From Gracilariopsis chorda (taxonomy: Eukaryota; Rhodophyta; Florideophyceae; Gracilariales; Gracilariaceae), in NCBI GenBank assembly GCA_003194525.1, contig NBIV01000063.1, forward strand, positions 62,001 through 126,000: a stretch of 64,000 nucleotides of DNA. The letters are read 5' to 3'. Under the pieces are notes generated by a model. That model did not search any database and had not been told where the DNA came from. It was given only the letters and a program-made list of their open reading frames with translations. Positions 34,133 through 47,097 of this stretch are shown one piece after another; position 1 is the stretch's first letter; the number at the start of each line of letters is the position of its first letter. Position numbers and translations under genes: made by a program.

Positions 34133-34949
34133 GTGCAACGCCCTTAGGGAGGGATTCTTGGTACTTGAACGCTTTCCCGATATTATCGGTTGTGTAGTGT
34201 GTATATGAACTACGCCCCACTATGGTGGATATGGACACGTGGGACACGGTTTTGGGTCTATTGGCGGTTGGCCACAGTAGTGGATGTTGCCACGAAATGT
34301 GGAGTATTTTAGTTAATATTATTTGTTATTTTCACACCCATTTCTGGGAAGCTAGTACTTAGTGCGACGGCGCACTGCCGTCGCACCAGTAAACCTTCCC
34401 CAACAAGGGATCCCAACCTGGGGAATTGGCTCTAGTTGTTACCGCTTGCGCGCGTGCTCTACTCCTCCTTGGAGGGAAACGCCGTAAACCACGGGACATC
34501 TAACCCCCTTGCACATCTAAAGAGACCCATCACTGGGAGTCATATTATTCCAATTGCATTGGTGTTTCGCCCTGTATAGGGATATTGTTACCGGCATCGC
34601 CGTTCGCCCCAGTCGCTCTCGCGACTCACTTCGTCCTCTCTTCCTCCTCTTCGCCCTTACTTTTTCCCCTTTTTAGGGTAGCACCTCCCGCTATCCGCGG
34701 CTCTCGTGTGCGCATCCACTCACACGTCCCCACTTACATGGAAACATACCTCTACTGAGGATCACATCCCGCTCACGCGGATACCGATTCTTCGCCTTCA
34801 CCTCCCTGCGCAAGTCGCGACAGGTGTCCCTGGTCTTACAAACCTGCTTCGCCGTGACACCTCTGGGAGGGCTCTACCCAACTGGGTTCACCTCGTGAGA
34901 GGAAGATCCCGGATGTCTTTCGGTGTTTTTCCCCTTTGGGGCATTGCAC
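34133..34949 (+). repeat. Dispersed 0.8-kb repeat, copy M1
   Basis: Starts GTGCAACGCCC and ends GGGGCATTGCAC, so the ends form a short imperfect inverted repeat. Inside are a TATA-like segment, GGACACGTGGGACACGG, a perfect hairpin GTGCGACGGC-GCACT-GCCGTCGCAC (34362-34386), a C/T-rich tract and TCACGCGGATACCGATTC. The same order is seen in M2 and M3. A solo LTR (TG..CA ends) or a MITE-like element is possible. No clear target duplication was found. Reading frames inside are not credible genes. Confidence 0.8.
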
Positions 34950-36275
34950 CACAGTATTGACTTATGAGGGTTGACCTGCTGAGCGTTATGCATCATGAGT
35001 GGTGATAATCGTTTGAAAGTTTCGAATCATGGTCCGTGACGATCTAGGAAACTACGTGGATCCTTTGCAATTACCCACTGGTCAAGACAAGGGAATAATC
35101 GTGCGCGTATCACTGGAACTTCCTTGTTCCGGCACCATGGATGAAAATCATGAATCTCTGAGTTGCTGTAGCCGTTCTCTGCTTCCGTATGAGCAAAGCA
35201 GTGTCGAATTAATTAATGGTACAGGCCCTCTTTGTCACGTTATTCGTCCCGTGAAATAGACCTACAGCTGTTCCAACTCGAGCGGCGTTTTGCATTTCAG
35301 TTGCTATCTATGGTGCACAGGAAAACACGACCATGAAGGCAGAACAAGTCATTTGCTTGCGCTTCCTCCACCCAATTGTGCTTCAAATATTAGCCACAGG
35401 TTCTTGGACAACCTTCGCACTCTTGTCTACAGCTATCGGCTGACCGTCAGGGCATATGTTATTGAAATAAAAGTCGAAGACTAGCAGCAGTTGCATGATG
35501 ATTCGCTCGATATTGTCCTTTTGTACTGGTTTTCAGTTCCCTTTTGTATGCTTTTTCATACGCCCAATCTACGGAAACAACAGATTGTTTAATCACTGGC
35601 GGTTCTTGCCCGTGTTCAGAATCAGAACACTCTAGAGCTTTTGTGACGTATCGAAGCGATGGGAACTGTCTCAGTGTATGTCAAGGATCATACAAGTGTG
35701 ATTGCTTTGGATATCAAATTTGACAGAGATCAAGTTGCACCGTGTATAAGTTTATCGGGGATGCCATTGCAAGTGGGATCGTGCCATTTGACCTTCACCC
35801 TACACCCGAAGCTGGATCTTGTACCAAATCCCTCTCCGTGCTAAATACGGTAGTAGCAGCTGATAACGGAGGAGAAGACGCCCATTTTTCAAAAAATCAG
35901 CTTGTTAGTCATCTTTTCGTTGCACAACGAGCAGTCATGGATGTTCACGGTAATATCGTGGTTGCTATTGGCCATTCGGAGGAGCTTGACGACATCAAAG
36001 CTTATATGACTTCAGAAGAAGAAAACAAAAGCTTTATCAAAGCGCGCACAATGGAGGCTGCAACTCCGAGAATGACAGAGCGAACTACTGCAAACCTGTT
36101 GCCCGTTATCACACCTCACAAAATCCACGAATACGACTGAAACATTTCTACCTGAAACTTGTAACCATCCCATTGAAAAAAATGTAAGGTCATCATCACG
36201 AGAATGACAAATGATCACATTGGATGAGACGCCATCCAAAGCTCGCAACCTCAGAGTAGTTCTAAAACTTATGAA
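34950..36275 (+). other. Unknown reading frames between M1 and M2
   Basis: Open stretches at 35029-35259 (from the ATG: MVRDDLGNYVDPLQLPTGQD), 35659-35844 and 35742-36140. The last two overlap in different frames, so a frameshift or intron would be needed to join them. The 35742 frame contains VLNTVVAADNGGEDAHFSKN and MDVHGNIVVAIGHSEELDD. No family is recognised. They may be exons of one gene or relics. Confidence 0.3.
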
Positions 36276-37109
36276 GTGCAACGCCCTCCTGAGGGATTCC
36301 TGGTACTTGATTGTTTTCCCGATATTATCGGTTCTGTACTGTGTATATAAACTATGCACCACTATGGTGGATATGGACACGTGGGACACGGTTTTGGGCC
36401 AATTGGCGGTTGGCCACAGTAGTGGATGTTGCCACGAAATGTGGAGTATTTCTAATAATTATAGTTAATTGTATTTATTATTTTTTCACCCATTTCTGGT
36501 AATTTAGTACTTAGTGCAACGGCGCACTGCCGTCGCACCAGTAAAGCTTCCCCAACAAGGGACCCCGAACCTGGGGAATTGGCTCTAGTTGTTGCCGCTT
36601 CTGCGCGCTCTCAACTCCTCCTTGGAGAGAAACGCCGTGAACCACGGGACCTCTAACCCCCTTGCACACCTAAAGAGACCCACCATTGGGAGTGTAATTG
36701 TTCCAATCACATTGGTGTTTTGCCCTGTATAGGGAGTCCTGTCCACCGGCATTGCCGTATTTGTTCGTCGCTCTCACGATTCACCCTCGCCCACTCTTCC
36801 TCCTTTCTCTTCACTCTCCTCCTTTCCCCCTTTCAGGGTAGTACATCCTGCTACCCGCGGCCCTCCTGTGTGCACCTGCTCACACATCCCCACTTACCTG
36901 GAACCATACCTCTGCTGAGGATCACACCCCGCTCACGCGGATACCGATTCTTCGCCTTCACCACCCTGCGCAAGTCGCGACAGGTGTCCCTGGTCTTACA
37001 AACCGGCTTCGCCGTGACACCTCTGGGAGGGCTCTACCCAACTGGGTTCACATCTTGAGAGGAAGATCCCAAACGTGTTTCGGTATTTTTCCCCTTTGGG
37101 GCATTACAC
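36276..37109 (+). repeat. Dispersed 0.8-kb repeat, copy M2
   Basis: Direct copy of M1, starting GTGCAACGCCCTCC and ending GGGGCATTACAC. It has a clear TATATAAA (about 36343), the shared GGACACGTGGGACACGG, and the internal hairpin with one mismatch in the stem (GTGCAACGGC..GCCGTCGCAC). M1 and M2 lie 2.1 kb apart in the same orientation inside the spacer of the inverted duplication. Confidence 0.8.
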
Positions 37110-40100
37110 CAAAACTTGCGTCTGTTGATTGTATTGTATTACTTCTGATCTTCAACGCCTCATTTCTTCGCTCTGCAACCCTGTATACCAACTTCTTTAC
37201 CATACCTTCGGAGATTATGTTTAGAAATTTTTGCGCAGATCGAGGACGGGTGGATTTCTTATCTGGTTCTGGTTTGCTTCTCAAGAACTCTCATTTAACA
37301 GACCCAGTAACAGCTTTGGCAGCGTTCTTTCTGCCAGTACGAATGAAACCCTTCCTTTTGGGCCCCTCAGAGCTGCCAACGGGTGTGTGAGAAGGTTACA
37401 ACATATACTGATCCTGATCGAGCTGCTGGCGTTTTTAAGTATTTGAGGTATCATCGCCTTTGGCGACAAACTGCGACTCAAAGTTAACTGAAGTCATTCG
37501 TGGAGACATTGGCATTCTTCTTCTTTCTTACACACTTCTTCTGTGCTGCATTGCAATAAGACGAACTGGTATTTGAGTTCGAAGCTTTGCGATGGAAATA
37601 AACGCATCTGAATGACATCTTGTGCCTTGTGTTCTTCGAATTGCTTACCTCGCCAGCACATAAAAGCTGTTACAAAGTGAAGTACACATCAAAGCGCGAA
37701 GCAACGTAATTAAAGTATTAGCTTGCCTGTTCTCCTTTCTCATTGCAATTTTAGAAGTTCAGGAGCAATGCACACACAAAAGTGCTACTTGATATTCCCT
37801 CTAACGTATTAATGTAGAAAACGCATTCTCTGTCCATATCTGATTCAAATCTTTATAGTTCCACTGCATAGAGGCACAAATTGTATTCATCACACAGTTG
37901 TACTTCAGCTCATCTTCTCTTACGCTTTCTCTATGAAAGCAGTTTAAAGCCATGGTCTTAAAACAAAAGCCGAGTCTCTAAAAAGATAGTACTGAGTGCC
38001 TTAAATTATCAAAGATTTTTCCATATTACTTTCACTATCAGTTCTTTGCATCATAGTCAGGTCGTGAGGGCGGCGAACATCTACTCCGTATAAATAAAAA
38101 CTAAATCCTTCAAGCGCAGATATAGTTAGGTACTCAATCATTGTTTTCGCCTATGCTTTGACAAACAAGACCTCTGATTGATTGTCAGTCCTCGAGCGTG
38201 GCAAATTTTTATTTTGTTCAATTGAGTAATTAAACCTTTCTGTACAATAACAATCTACGTCCACGTATGGCTTTAAAAAAAAAGGGCACAAAATCCTAGA
38301 CATTTTGATTGGAAGTTAGTTATGAGATAGCCATTATATTATAAAAAGATTTCTATGAGTCCCAGAGCATTTCCATGATATGGCTGTATCGCATTGTAAA
38401 CATCGGTTCCATTTCAAACAAAGTAATTTTGCAGTACAAGCGTTTAAAAGATACGCAAGCAGCTGTGACTGCATCGCACTGATATCAGTTTTCGGAGTTT
38501 TTGTCTACATTCTATCCAATCATCCATAACATTTGCCAAATATCATCACGCGGAGAACACAAATCGTGTTGGCATTGTTCTTTAGACAGCGCATTCATAT
38601 TGAAAGTACAGTTACGAATTCTATGCAAGCGCAGCCTTTTGTTTCTTACGTCAACTTTTATAAAAGTTAATCTTACATTCATGCCCGTTGGAAGCGGCGC
38701 CAAAGCGCGTGGAGTACAGTCCAATCTTCTCCATGTTGATTGGCGGAAATAACATGCCGCACGAAAAACTGTACACGAATTCGAGCAGCTCCAATCGAAT
38801 AATCTGCTTTGCGAACCATGAGAACCATGGGCGTTCCAAGATGGGCATGGAAAGTGTAGAGGCTCCCGAGAGTCTTTCCACACTGTGTGTGTAAATAGTT
38901 TTTTACTTTTCTCGTACGTAGTTCGTGGTATACTTCGTGGCATATGTGGCTACGAGCGAAACGCTCGAGAATTTGGTTTGCGTGAAGTCTCTATTCTGAA
39001 ACAAGTTGCGTGGACCGGCACTTCCAATGTACCATCGGGTGCACTAAACATGTGTCGCTACACAAAACTGCGTCGGTTTCGCGATTAAAATTTGAAACAT
39101 TTACTACTTTAGGCGTACCTTCAGATCCCTTAACTCCATTAGCTAGCGAACTGCTCATACAAATTAAATTCTGATGGCGCGGACGAAGTATTTTGAGCTC
39201 CTGCCACTCCTTCCAGCAACTCCGTTCATGGTTTGCAACGTTGCGCCTCACGACTCTACAAAAATACACCTTTTACTCCGAGCATGATTCTGAGCGTTAA
39301 CAGTGCTGGACAGCAATGAATGCTGTCTTGCCGTGGTCCGAGCAGGGCCCCAGACGTCACGGCATACAAAAATGCCACACCCCATTTCTCTCTGTGCCTG
39401 GAGCTGCGCACTTGGTATTTTCGCCGCACTTTCGTGAAAGCACAGCGAGAAGTTATTGAATTGATGATACCGGTGATACCTTCGGTAGAACTTCAATAGC
39501 GCAGGTACGACGGTAATAGTACAACACTCTCTTGTTGAAACGGATGGTACAGTTGTGGCAGCAATAAAAACAGGCTGTCACAGAAAAGTAACAGCAGGTG
39601 TGCGTTTGCACGAACAGCCGACGGCAGATCAGCCATGTATGATTGCCAGAGAGCAGGGAGCAGTGAACTTTTGACAAGCCAATCCAAGCCTATCTTCCAC
39701 CAATGCAGTCGTGTTACAAATCCGATAGAGGAAATAGATAGGAATGGGGTGGTGAGGACTATGGGAAACGCAAGATGGTCGGTAGATAGTGACTAGACCA
39801 ATGCATGCAACGAAAACACCTAAAATAAGTTAGTTAATCGAAGAAGAGAGAGATGTGAGGAGACGATACCACAGGAGTACCCGGTACTCCATCGCGTTTG
39901 CGGAACTTTTGTGGAAACAATAGCATCTTCCACTATGTCCAGCTTTGGAAAAACTACAGCAGTAAAATAATAGCGAGTAGTTGAATATACGAAAAGCGGC
40001 GCTCCCGGGACGTTGAATGAAGAGGTGCGGTACAGCACTGCGTGGCAAAGGCTAACCTTTTACCGCTGTGCAGTAAGATAATGAGATTACATTCCGTGAT

Positions 40101-40120
40101 TAGATATATTTCTAATCCAA
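37110..40120. other. AT-rich stretch with no recognised gene
   Basis: Short frames only. 37048-37284 (-) has MVKKLVYRVAERRNEAL, and 38512-38943 (-) is open for 143 codons but without recognisable motifs. The stretch separates M2 from the right arm of the inverted duplication. Confidence 0.3.
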
Positions 40121-40709
40121 AGGAGGAACATGGGAGATCTACCTGAATCGTCTCCCATGGACACTACAAAGCCCCACCGTGCTACCACTTCAATCTCAAT
40201 AGGGTTTTCTATAACTCCAATAGAGCTAGAAAACCCGTTATTATTGTTGCATGCCCTGTTGTTACGCTATGGCGCGCTGGTTCTTGTTCTCTGCGAAAGT
40301 CGACAAAATTTCGAGTGGAAAAAGGCTGACTTGGTGCAGTTGGAGCAGAGCGGTTCACTGCTGTAGATTTGTTTCATATCGTTTTCCCATACAGGTGTAG
40401 AATATGAGTGACGGAAACGATCAAACGGACCACCCGTGCGAGTTGGGCGTTAACGGTACCTGTGGTGTTGCGGGTTTTTATTATTAGAATGGGGTCGTGG
40501 CAAGGCCAGTCTTCACCTTTGAAGAATTACTTCAACGGCAGGGCTTCTTTTCAGGACACGATTCTGGAGTGGAGCAACAAGCGTTGGAGAAAAGTTTCAC
40601 ACTTGTTGGTGCCAACACATTAATGCGCAGTAATGCGATGCTTTCCTATACTATTAAATAACGAGTAGTCGATATTAATGGCATCTACTGAAGCCGCAAA
40701 ATCCCTGCT

Positions 40710-40717
40710 TATATAAG
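40710..40717 (+). promoter_or_regulatory. TATA box of copy B
   Basis: TATATAAG followed by AAGCAAAGAG, about 215 bp before the ATG at 40925. It is aligned with the box of copy A although the surrounding sequence has diverged, which suggests that it is kept. Confidence 0.65.
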
Positions 40718-40924
40718 AAGCAAAGAGTCGTAGACATAGTAGAGGCACAAGCAATACCACAGGACATCGTAGAGTTTCATCGATTACAAGTTCCTCAGCA
40801 CGCTTGCCCCGAAATCTTGTTCCATTGGTCGCGTCACAAATTCACTCAATAACCATCACATATCTACTCATCTTCTCCCAGCGCAAGTCGGCCTTTCTCA
40901 AAGCGACATTTGTAGTACTTTGAA

Positions 40925-41681
40925 ATGACTTTGCTACCGATCAAGATTTCTGCAACACTTTGCCTGCTCCTCTCCGTAATAACTGTTGTTCTGGCTGGGA
41001 ATGACAGGGCTCAGTGGAAATGTAAGTGATTTCGTACATTCTCATTTCTGGGATTCACGTGAATGCTTGTGATTCCTTTGTTTCTTATTGCTCTTGCTCA
41101 TTCTGACCAAAATCCGATTTGGATAATACGTGACTGCAGGTTCGAAGGAGAATAACTTAAAATGTCAGAGGGACCGTGGGCACTGTCAGAGATCAATCGA
41201 GAACTGTGAAGGTTGTATTCGACATATCAGCAGGCACATGGGCAGCGGGCGAGAGCGCCACTGTAACGAACAGAGACTTCGCGCTTGCAGACTTACCAAG
41301 AACTATGTAACCGCCCTCAAGGCTCAGAGCGAAGCCAAAGGTGACCTCCAGTCTCGTGCTGCAATGGACCTGCCAGGCACCTACGAAGGAGCGGACTGCA
41401 TCGATTGGAATGAACGATGTGTCAATTCCAACGACCCTGCCATTTGTTCGAGATGTGTCCACATTTGCCAAACAGTTGTGACGGCTCTGGACCACATTCT
41501 CCTAGTATCCGAGGAACTCGATTTCTTTACAATTCTTCGAGATACTTGTCGAGCATATCAGCAGCAACTTCCTCCAGTCATTGAGCATATTCAGGACGAT
41601 GGTTTTGACGTCAACCTCGTCCTTGTGCCGAACTTCCCGAGACATTCCTTCCATTGCGGTCTCCCTACAAAGGGATTTTGA
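40925..41681 (+). CDS. Secreted 14-cysteine protein gene, copy B (two exons)
   Basis: Exon 1 is 40925 to about 41021 (signal peptide ending near VVLAGNDRAQWK). The intron (about 118 nt) starts GTAAGT and ends CTGCAG near 41139; exon 2 runs to the TGA at 41681. The product is about 212 residues with the same 14 Cys as copy A. Exon 1, the intron and exon 2 up to GTYE look identical to copy A. After that the proteins differ, for example LLVSEELDFFTILRDTC against LLVFDGLDHFIALRDTC, and NLVLVPNFPRHS against NLVLPANYPRYS. The function is unknown; secretion is inferred. Confidence 0.8.
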
Positions 41682-41690
41682 AATTTGTAG

Positions 41691-43835
41691 AGCTTCAAAA
41701 GCTGCAAGTCACGGCTAGCAACCGTTAACATTCAATTGAAGAAAGTTGATCATATATAAGAAATTCGAGAAGGTCTCAGTCTCCATTCCCAAGATCTCTA
41801 GTAATCATCATCCAGGCCATGAAATAGATAAGACACGTCTGCATTAAAACTATCTCGCCCAGAAGCTTGAACAGCAGAACGTCAGAAAACCAATACCAAA
41901 GGCTGAATGCCTGTCGCCCCCTCTCCTAGAAGGGAGTGAGTGAAGCCTTGGATTCTCGAATAATCACTCAAAACCCAATCTGCCCTATTACCATCCACAT
42001 TGGCATACTGGACCTTCTCTGCAGTCCTCGAGTTTTTTTGGCATCTTGTTTCCCCTTCATCTCGCATTCCATCACCTTTTTAAGACTGCACAATCAAGTA
42101 CCCCGTCGCCAAACCCTCGCTTTCCAGGATCATACACGCCAAAGCTCGTACTTTCTGCATCCTAGTCTAATACTATTTGCGTATTGTGACATTGGCGGTC
42201 ACTCTGTTCATAGTGATGTTAGGCGACCGTCGAGTCCCTGGCTTTGGGCCGTATGTATTGTAGCTTGCCAACTGGGAACCATTGCGCCAGAAGCACGCCT
42301 TCGTCATAAGCTCGTGCTCTCAGATATGGATCATTGATCCATTCCGTACTAACTGGGCGGGAACTAATATCTAAAATAAGCAGCTTTGATCGCTACTTGT
42401 GGGCGCCATCACGAGACGGTGACGCAGGGGGCCAAAATAAATGACAAACTAGCCTAAAAAGGGTATTCCTCGTAGCTCGAAGCCCCAAAAAGATGTAACG
42501 ACACGAATAAAAGATCAAACGAACATCCAATGCAGGGACGAAAAGGAATCAACCTAGAACGATAGCAACAAATACAAAAGGAGAGCACAAGGCTCAATCC
42601 AAATAAAAACTTCTTGATACTTTTTGAAACGGCGTACAACCCAAGAATTATTTTAAGGGTCACTAGGAGTTAGAATCCCGGCTTTCAGTAAAACACTCCG
42701 GATTTGAAGTGATTTGTGCAGCCTATCCACTTCTGCACCAACCAGAAATAGGTGCGTACAATCCTTACAGGGTTTCCAAAGGAGAGCTACAAGCAGCGGG
42801 ATATGCTCTCACTCTATACTCAATCTGGCTTTTTGCAGGAGAGTTTGAACGGCACGTCGCCTGCGGACAGCCTTCCGTCAAGCACCTCCGTCTGAAAACC
42901 ACCAGGTCTTTCGACCGTCACCGTTATCCGAGCAAAGCTCCGATGGGGGCTCACAGACGACAGAAGCGCCTTTGGTACACACTACCTGTGTCCCGTCCAC
43001 GCCAAGGGCGCTTCACCCGGTCTCAGCGACGGTAACGCCCCACCCCAAGTATGCACAAAGCGGCAAGCACCTCACTAAGTGCGGTTGAGAGTTGATGGTT
43101 GATATTAATAGTTGAGATAGTTACGGGGGTGAGCAATTTGAGATGTGGTTCTCCTTGACATGAGTCCAGACCAAGGTGTGGGACTCAACTCGCCCTTTTA
43201 TAGAATCAAAAAGCATAAAAAACAACACAGAAACGTATTACTACTTTCTACTTACTCATGTGTGCGTCTAGGTTACTCCATTGGCTTCCAGAAGCCTCTG
43301 GAGCTGCACACTAACCAATAGTAATTTAGCAACTGGCGACTGCATCACCGAAATACAGTGTTAATGCTGGACCAGCAAAGCTTACAATGCTCCAGACACT
43401 GCTGGAGCACTCTACACGTGTGTTCCAGCAGTGCTGGAATATTCTACCAATTTCGCGACCGACACTACTCTAGCTGCACAGTGCGTCCCGGGCGCATGTC
43501 CATGTAATAGTACCAACCCCATGAATCTGTTCAGGGCCCCTTTAGGTTGAATCAATCAAAATATTTAATCACGTCCTCAGGAGCGCCGAAAACATGGTTA
43601 TTCCTTGTCAAATAGGTTGGAGTTCTTCTCGTCTAAAGTCTATTCACTATTCCGCAGTCCCACCAGACCATTTCGGACTCCATGATATCGTTAGACAAGA
43701 AAACAAAAGGCTGTTGTAGCTACGTCAAGAACGAAAAACCAGCCACCATACTACTGTCAAAACCGCAAAACTTTGTCTCAGCCTGAAAACAGGGCACGCT
43801 AAAAGAATCCTTCGACATGAACCCGTAACCAAAAC
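41691..43835. other. No confident gene between arm B and copia C2
   Basis: Open pieces at 41936-42337 and 42709-43035 (108 codons, with GYALTLYSIWLFAGEFERHV) show no recognised domain. At 43400-43450 a short inverted repeat around CTCCAGACACTGCTGGAGC/GTTCCAGCAGTGCTGGAA is visible. Otherwise nothing is assigned. Confidence 0.3.
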
Positions 43836-44120
43836 TGTTGGGAAACAAGTACAAGTTTGTCACGAAAAACAAAGGATCCATACACTGCAATAAGCTGACA
43901 AAGACCTCCGCTGACAGAGTTCCGTATCCTAAAGGTCGCGTCGTATCCCTATTTAAGTAAACCCAAATCCCCCTGGAGACCAAGACGGACTCCCGGCAGA
44001 TTCTTGTCCCGATTTTATTTGCTCGTGAAAGAGGTCCCCATACACTGCGCCATTATGAACATTTTTTACTTGAAAGAAGACCAAGCGACAGTTATCAGCC
44101 CAGGGGATGACTTATTCCCG
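43836..44120 (+). repeat. C2 5' LTR
   Basis: TG start; internal TATTTAAG promoter-like box; about 285 bp, the exact 3' end being uncertain. It matches the right LTR with scattered substitutions and small indels, which suggests an old insertion. Confidence 0.75.
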
Positions 44121-44459
44121 AGTAATATACTTACTCTACCAAAGCTTCGCCTACAGACAAACTTCTATGGCGAGAAGCAGTCTACGAATGGGCAGAGAAT
44201 CTACAGGCCTGTGCGTCAGGTAGATAAAATCGGGCTAAAGGAGCAGCAGTCACAGTAGGAATCACTCTTTACCGCTCGTTAGAATTTTCGAAGAGAAAAA
44301 TTGTGAAAAAGGCTTTCAGAACAGGCGAACGCATTCTCAATACACATGAAAACGAGAATGCTACAGGTCAGACTGCAATCATCAAGAAAATCGTTGATAT
44401 TGTTGCGAAGGACTCTACGGTAGATCGGCTACACCGTATCGTACGCTTATACAAGTAAA

Positions 44460-44791
44460 TCAATTCTTTTAAGCGTAGAGGTAACAAATCAATTGGAGAG
44501 TATATCGAAAGATTCGCTGGGCCAGCTTTTCTGTATCTCAACTTGACAAAAGCTGATCAAGACTCAAGTGACAGTCAGAATTTTGCGATAGTTCTACTTC
44601 TAAATGCTAATCTCTCTACGCAAACCTCCTGCAACATCATGAGCAATCTGGCTGCATCATCCAGGATCAAGAAGAGCAACTATATCCGAACAATTCATAT
44701 ATCCATCGATAGGGCAACAATGGTAGTCACGTTACTTGGCATGATGAAATCCAAGACTTTTGAGAATGAACATGGCAAAGACGCCGAATAA
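44460..44791 (+). pseudogene. C2 Gag-like segment
   Basis: Contains a block close to KSIGEYIERFAGPAFLYLNL, then DSSDSQNFAIVLLLNANLST. This is the copia Gag/UBN2-like pattern ('Y...F......L........A..LL..L'). Frames before and after are broken. The product would form particles in an intact element. Confidence 0.6.
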
Positions 44792-45883
44792 TGCGTCGCT
44801 ACCCTCACCGCAGCCATCAAAGAACACGAGAAGAGCTACGACCAGGGCAAAGGCTCCGCACGGATTGGTCTACAAGACCCAATCCGCGCTCTTCAGAAAG
44901 CAGGGCTAAAAGAAAAATACCTGCAAGATTCTGCACAAACCGACCAAATACTAGCGACAACATCCAAGTCTTTCTTGAACAGTTATGAGTCAGGGAAGAA
45001 GATGAAGAAACGAAAGCGCATGATACCAGAAGTTTCCGTCGATCTTGAGAGTCAGATACAAGGAATAATCACAGCAAAGAATCGTGGAATCCCGACGAAA
45101 AAAACTTACAAAACCCGCAGTCGAAAGATTAATCCAGCCTGAAGTATAAGAAAGGTCGATGCGAAGAATGCCGTGGCGCTAAGGATAACCGTAAAGCCTT
45201 TTCTGAATAAGGGGTTTCGATATAGATCCGAATCCTATACTGGATGAAGGTAATCCATTATCGTCAGGAAGGATTTTTTCAGCGCTGCGGTTATGTGAGA
45301 TTCTGAATATTCCGTTCGAGCCTTATCGTCCGAGAGAGAACTCCTGACAAGGATGGGATCAAGAATCAAGCAAGATTAAACCGATTATATGTTCCTGGAC
45401 TTTTTGCACGCAGGACTTGCACAGCCATAATGTGGCACTCACATTTCACTTGTTTGACGATGATTAACCTCTGGCAATCTAATTGGCAATTGGGCGGCAT
45501 ATTGTTACGGATTTTATCAGGCAGTCGGCTACCTTGATCTTAAACCGGCCCACGGATACGGGATCAAAGGTGTTGCAACTGTGTGTTTCGTAGATATCGA
45601 AGTTTGACGCGAGGGAGAGAGTGGCAATCGTGCCAACAGTAGGAGCACTAATGTAAAAGAAGATGACAGGAATGAGACCAAAAACTTTGGCGAAGCGACT
45701 GCATCGTCTAACACACGCCCCACCGGAGGAAAGCATGGCCATATGTCGTAGAGCAGGACAGAACTCCCGCGAGCTAGAAGAAGAGATGAGGAGGCTAACC
45801 TCAAACTGCATCATAATGTGCAAGCTCGGGACTTCTATTCCCTTCAAAGAAGATCTATATCAACCATGTTAACCAGGCCTTCA

Positions 45884-46884
45884 ACATGGAGATACAGTTG
45901 GATTTCAGGTTTTGTTCAATTCGAGGTACCAATTACACGGTCTTGTATATCGTTGATGCAGGGAAAGGCTACTCCGAGGTCTGTATTACGAAGGATCGAG
46001 AGTTGCAAACGATCATCTCTTTCATATAGACTGAGTGGCTGAACAGACACGGAACATGCGAAGCCCTACCAGCCGATGATACATTCAATAAGCAAGAATT
46101 GAAAAGTTTTCTATCAGAAAGGAATAATCGGTTCAAGCCGAGGCCGGTTCGATGACACAACAAAACAGGGATCGTAAAAAGAAAGAACGGGGTGGTTAAG
46201 AAGATATTGGAAAAGCTGCAGCAGGAGCAATCAATCGATACCGAAAATACTGTCCTATCCAGAGCCGTGTTCTTCTCAAACTGTTTCACTGGATCCAAAC
46301 TGTTGAGTTCGTTCTAACTAGCCAAAAGATACGCCTCTTCAATACTCGAGTCACCTCGAAGACTGGTAACACAAGAACTAATGGACGCGTACACCAAACA
46401 GGCGGCCACGCGCGCCCTCGAAAAGTTCATGAAAGTTCGCAACCATTCATCGTTGACAGCACCAGACATAAAAGCCGGAGATGAGGTGTTGTACTTCTAC
46501 CGCTCTTCCAAGCAGAATGACCCCGACCAGTGGAGATCAGGAATAGTTGTGCAACCGTTACAAAACTACGCTGATAAACGACGGAAAGGAGGTAATCATA
46601 TCCTTAATATTGCTTACGAAGGCCTACGATTAACATCAAGCTCCGAGCTCGCTCGAGAATTAAGTGAAGGGCTAATGGAGGATTATATAGACCTCACGCG
46701 CAGCCCAAACTCAAATGGCGACATGGAGATGGAGGCTATAGCAGTTAGCTCCTTGATGACGAACAACAAGATGGGCGAAGAACTAGTGTACAAGTACATG
46801 GGTGACTACACTAGGGATCTCGTCGAAAACTCAGAGCTCGACTGCACGCACGATATACAATCCAACAAACAAGCCATATTGTAA
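45884..46884 (+). pseudogene. C2 integrase
   Basis: The core starts with FCSIRGTNYTVLYIVDAGKG (the second Asp is in VDAGKGYSE), then, after an in-frame TAG and a TGA, HNKTGIVKRKNGVVKKILEK, the 'N..TG.VERKN..LK' block that carries the catalytic Glu; here the E has become K (VKRKN). The C-terminal open piece (46381-46884) has AATRALEKFMKVRNHSSL and AGDEVLYFYRSSKQ, the small beta-barrel-like domain after the core. The Glu change and the stops make it inactive. Confidence 0.75.
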
Positions 46885-47097
46885 CAGATTCAAGGAGTGC
46901 TCAGATCAAGACAGGTTTGCGCTGGGGAACTATCCGATATAGACCGACTACACCCGATTGAAATAACGCGTTCACGACGCCTGCAATGAAACGAACGTGC
47001 CACGGACTACGAAACAAAGGTATACTGCTCACTTCCAGGTATATTGATGTACTTAAGATGAGCAGTTTTACAGCAAGCATACTTCATTACTTCGCGT

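Larger units (their letters stand above)
40150..41690. repeat. Right arm of the inverted duplication
   Basis: The counterpart, in opposite orientation, of about 30628-32190. It contains copy B of the Cys-rich gene and the upstream region. About 572 bp (40818 to about 41389) appear identical to arm A by eye; sequence on both sides is diverged. Confidence 0.8.

Noticed and set aside
34706..34960. Reading frames inside M1, M2 and M3
   Set aside because: They follow from copies of the same repeat, overlap its C/T-rich tract, and have no motif; they were treated as part of the repeat.
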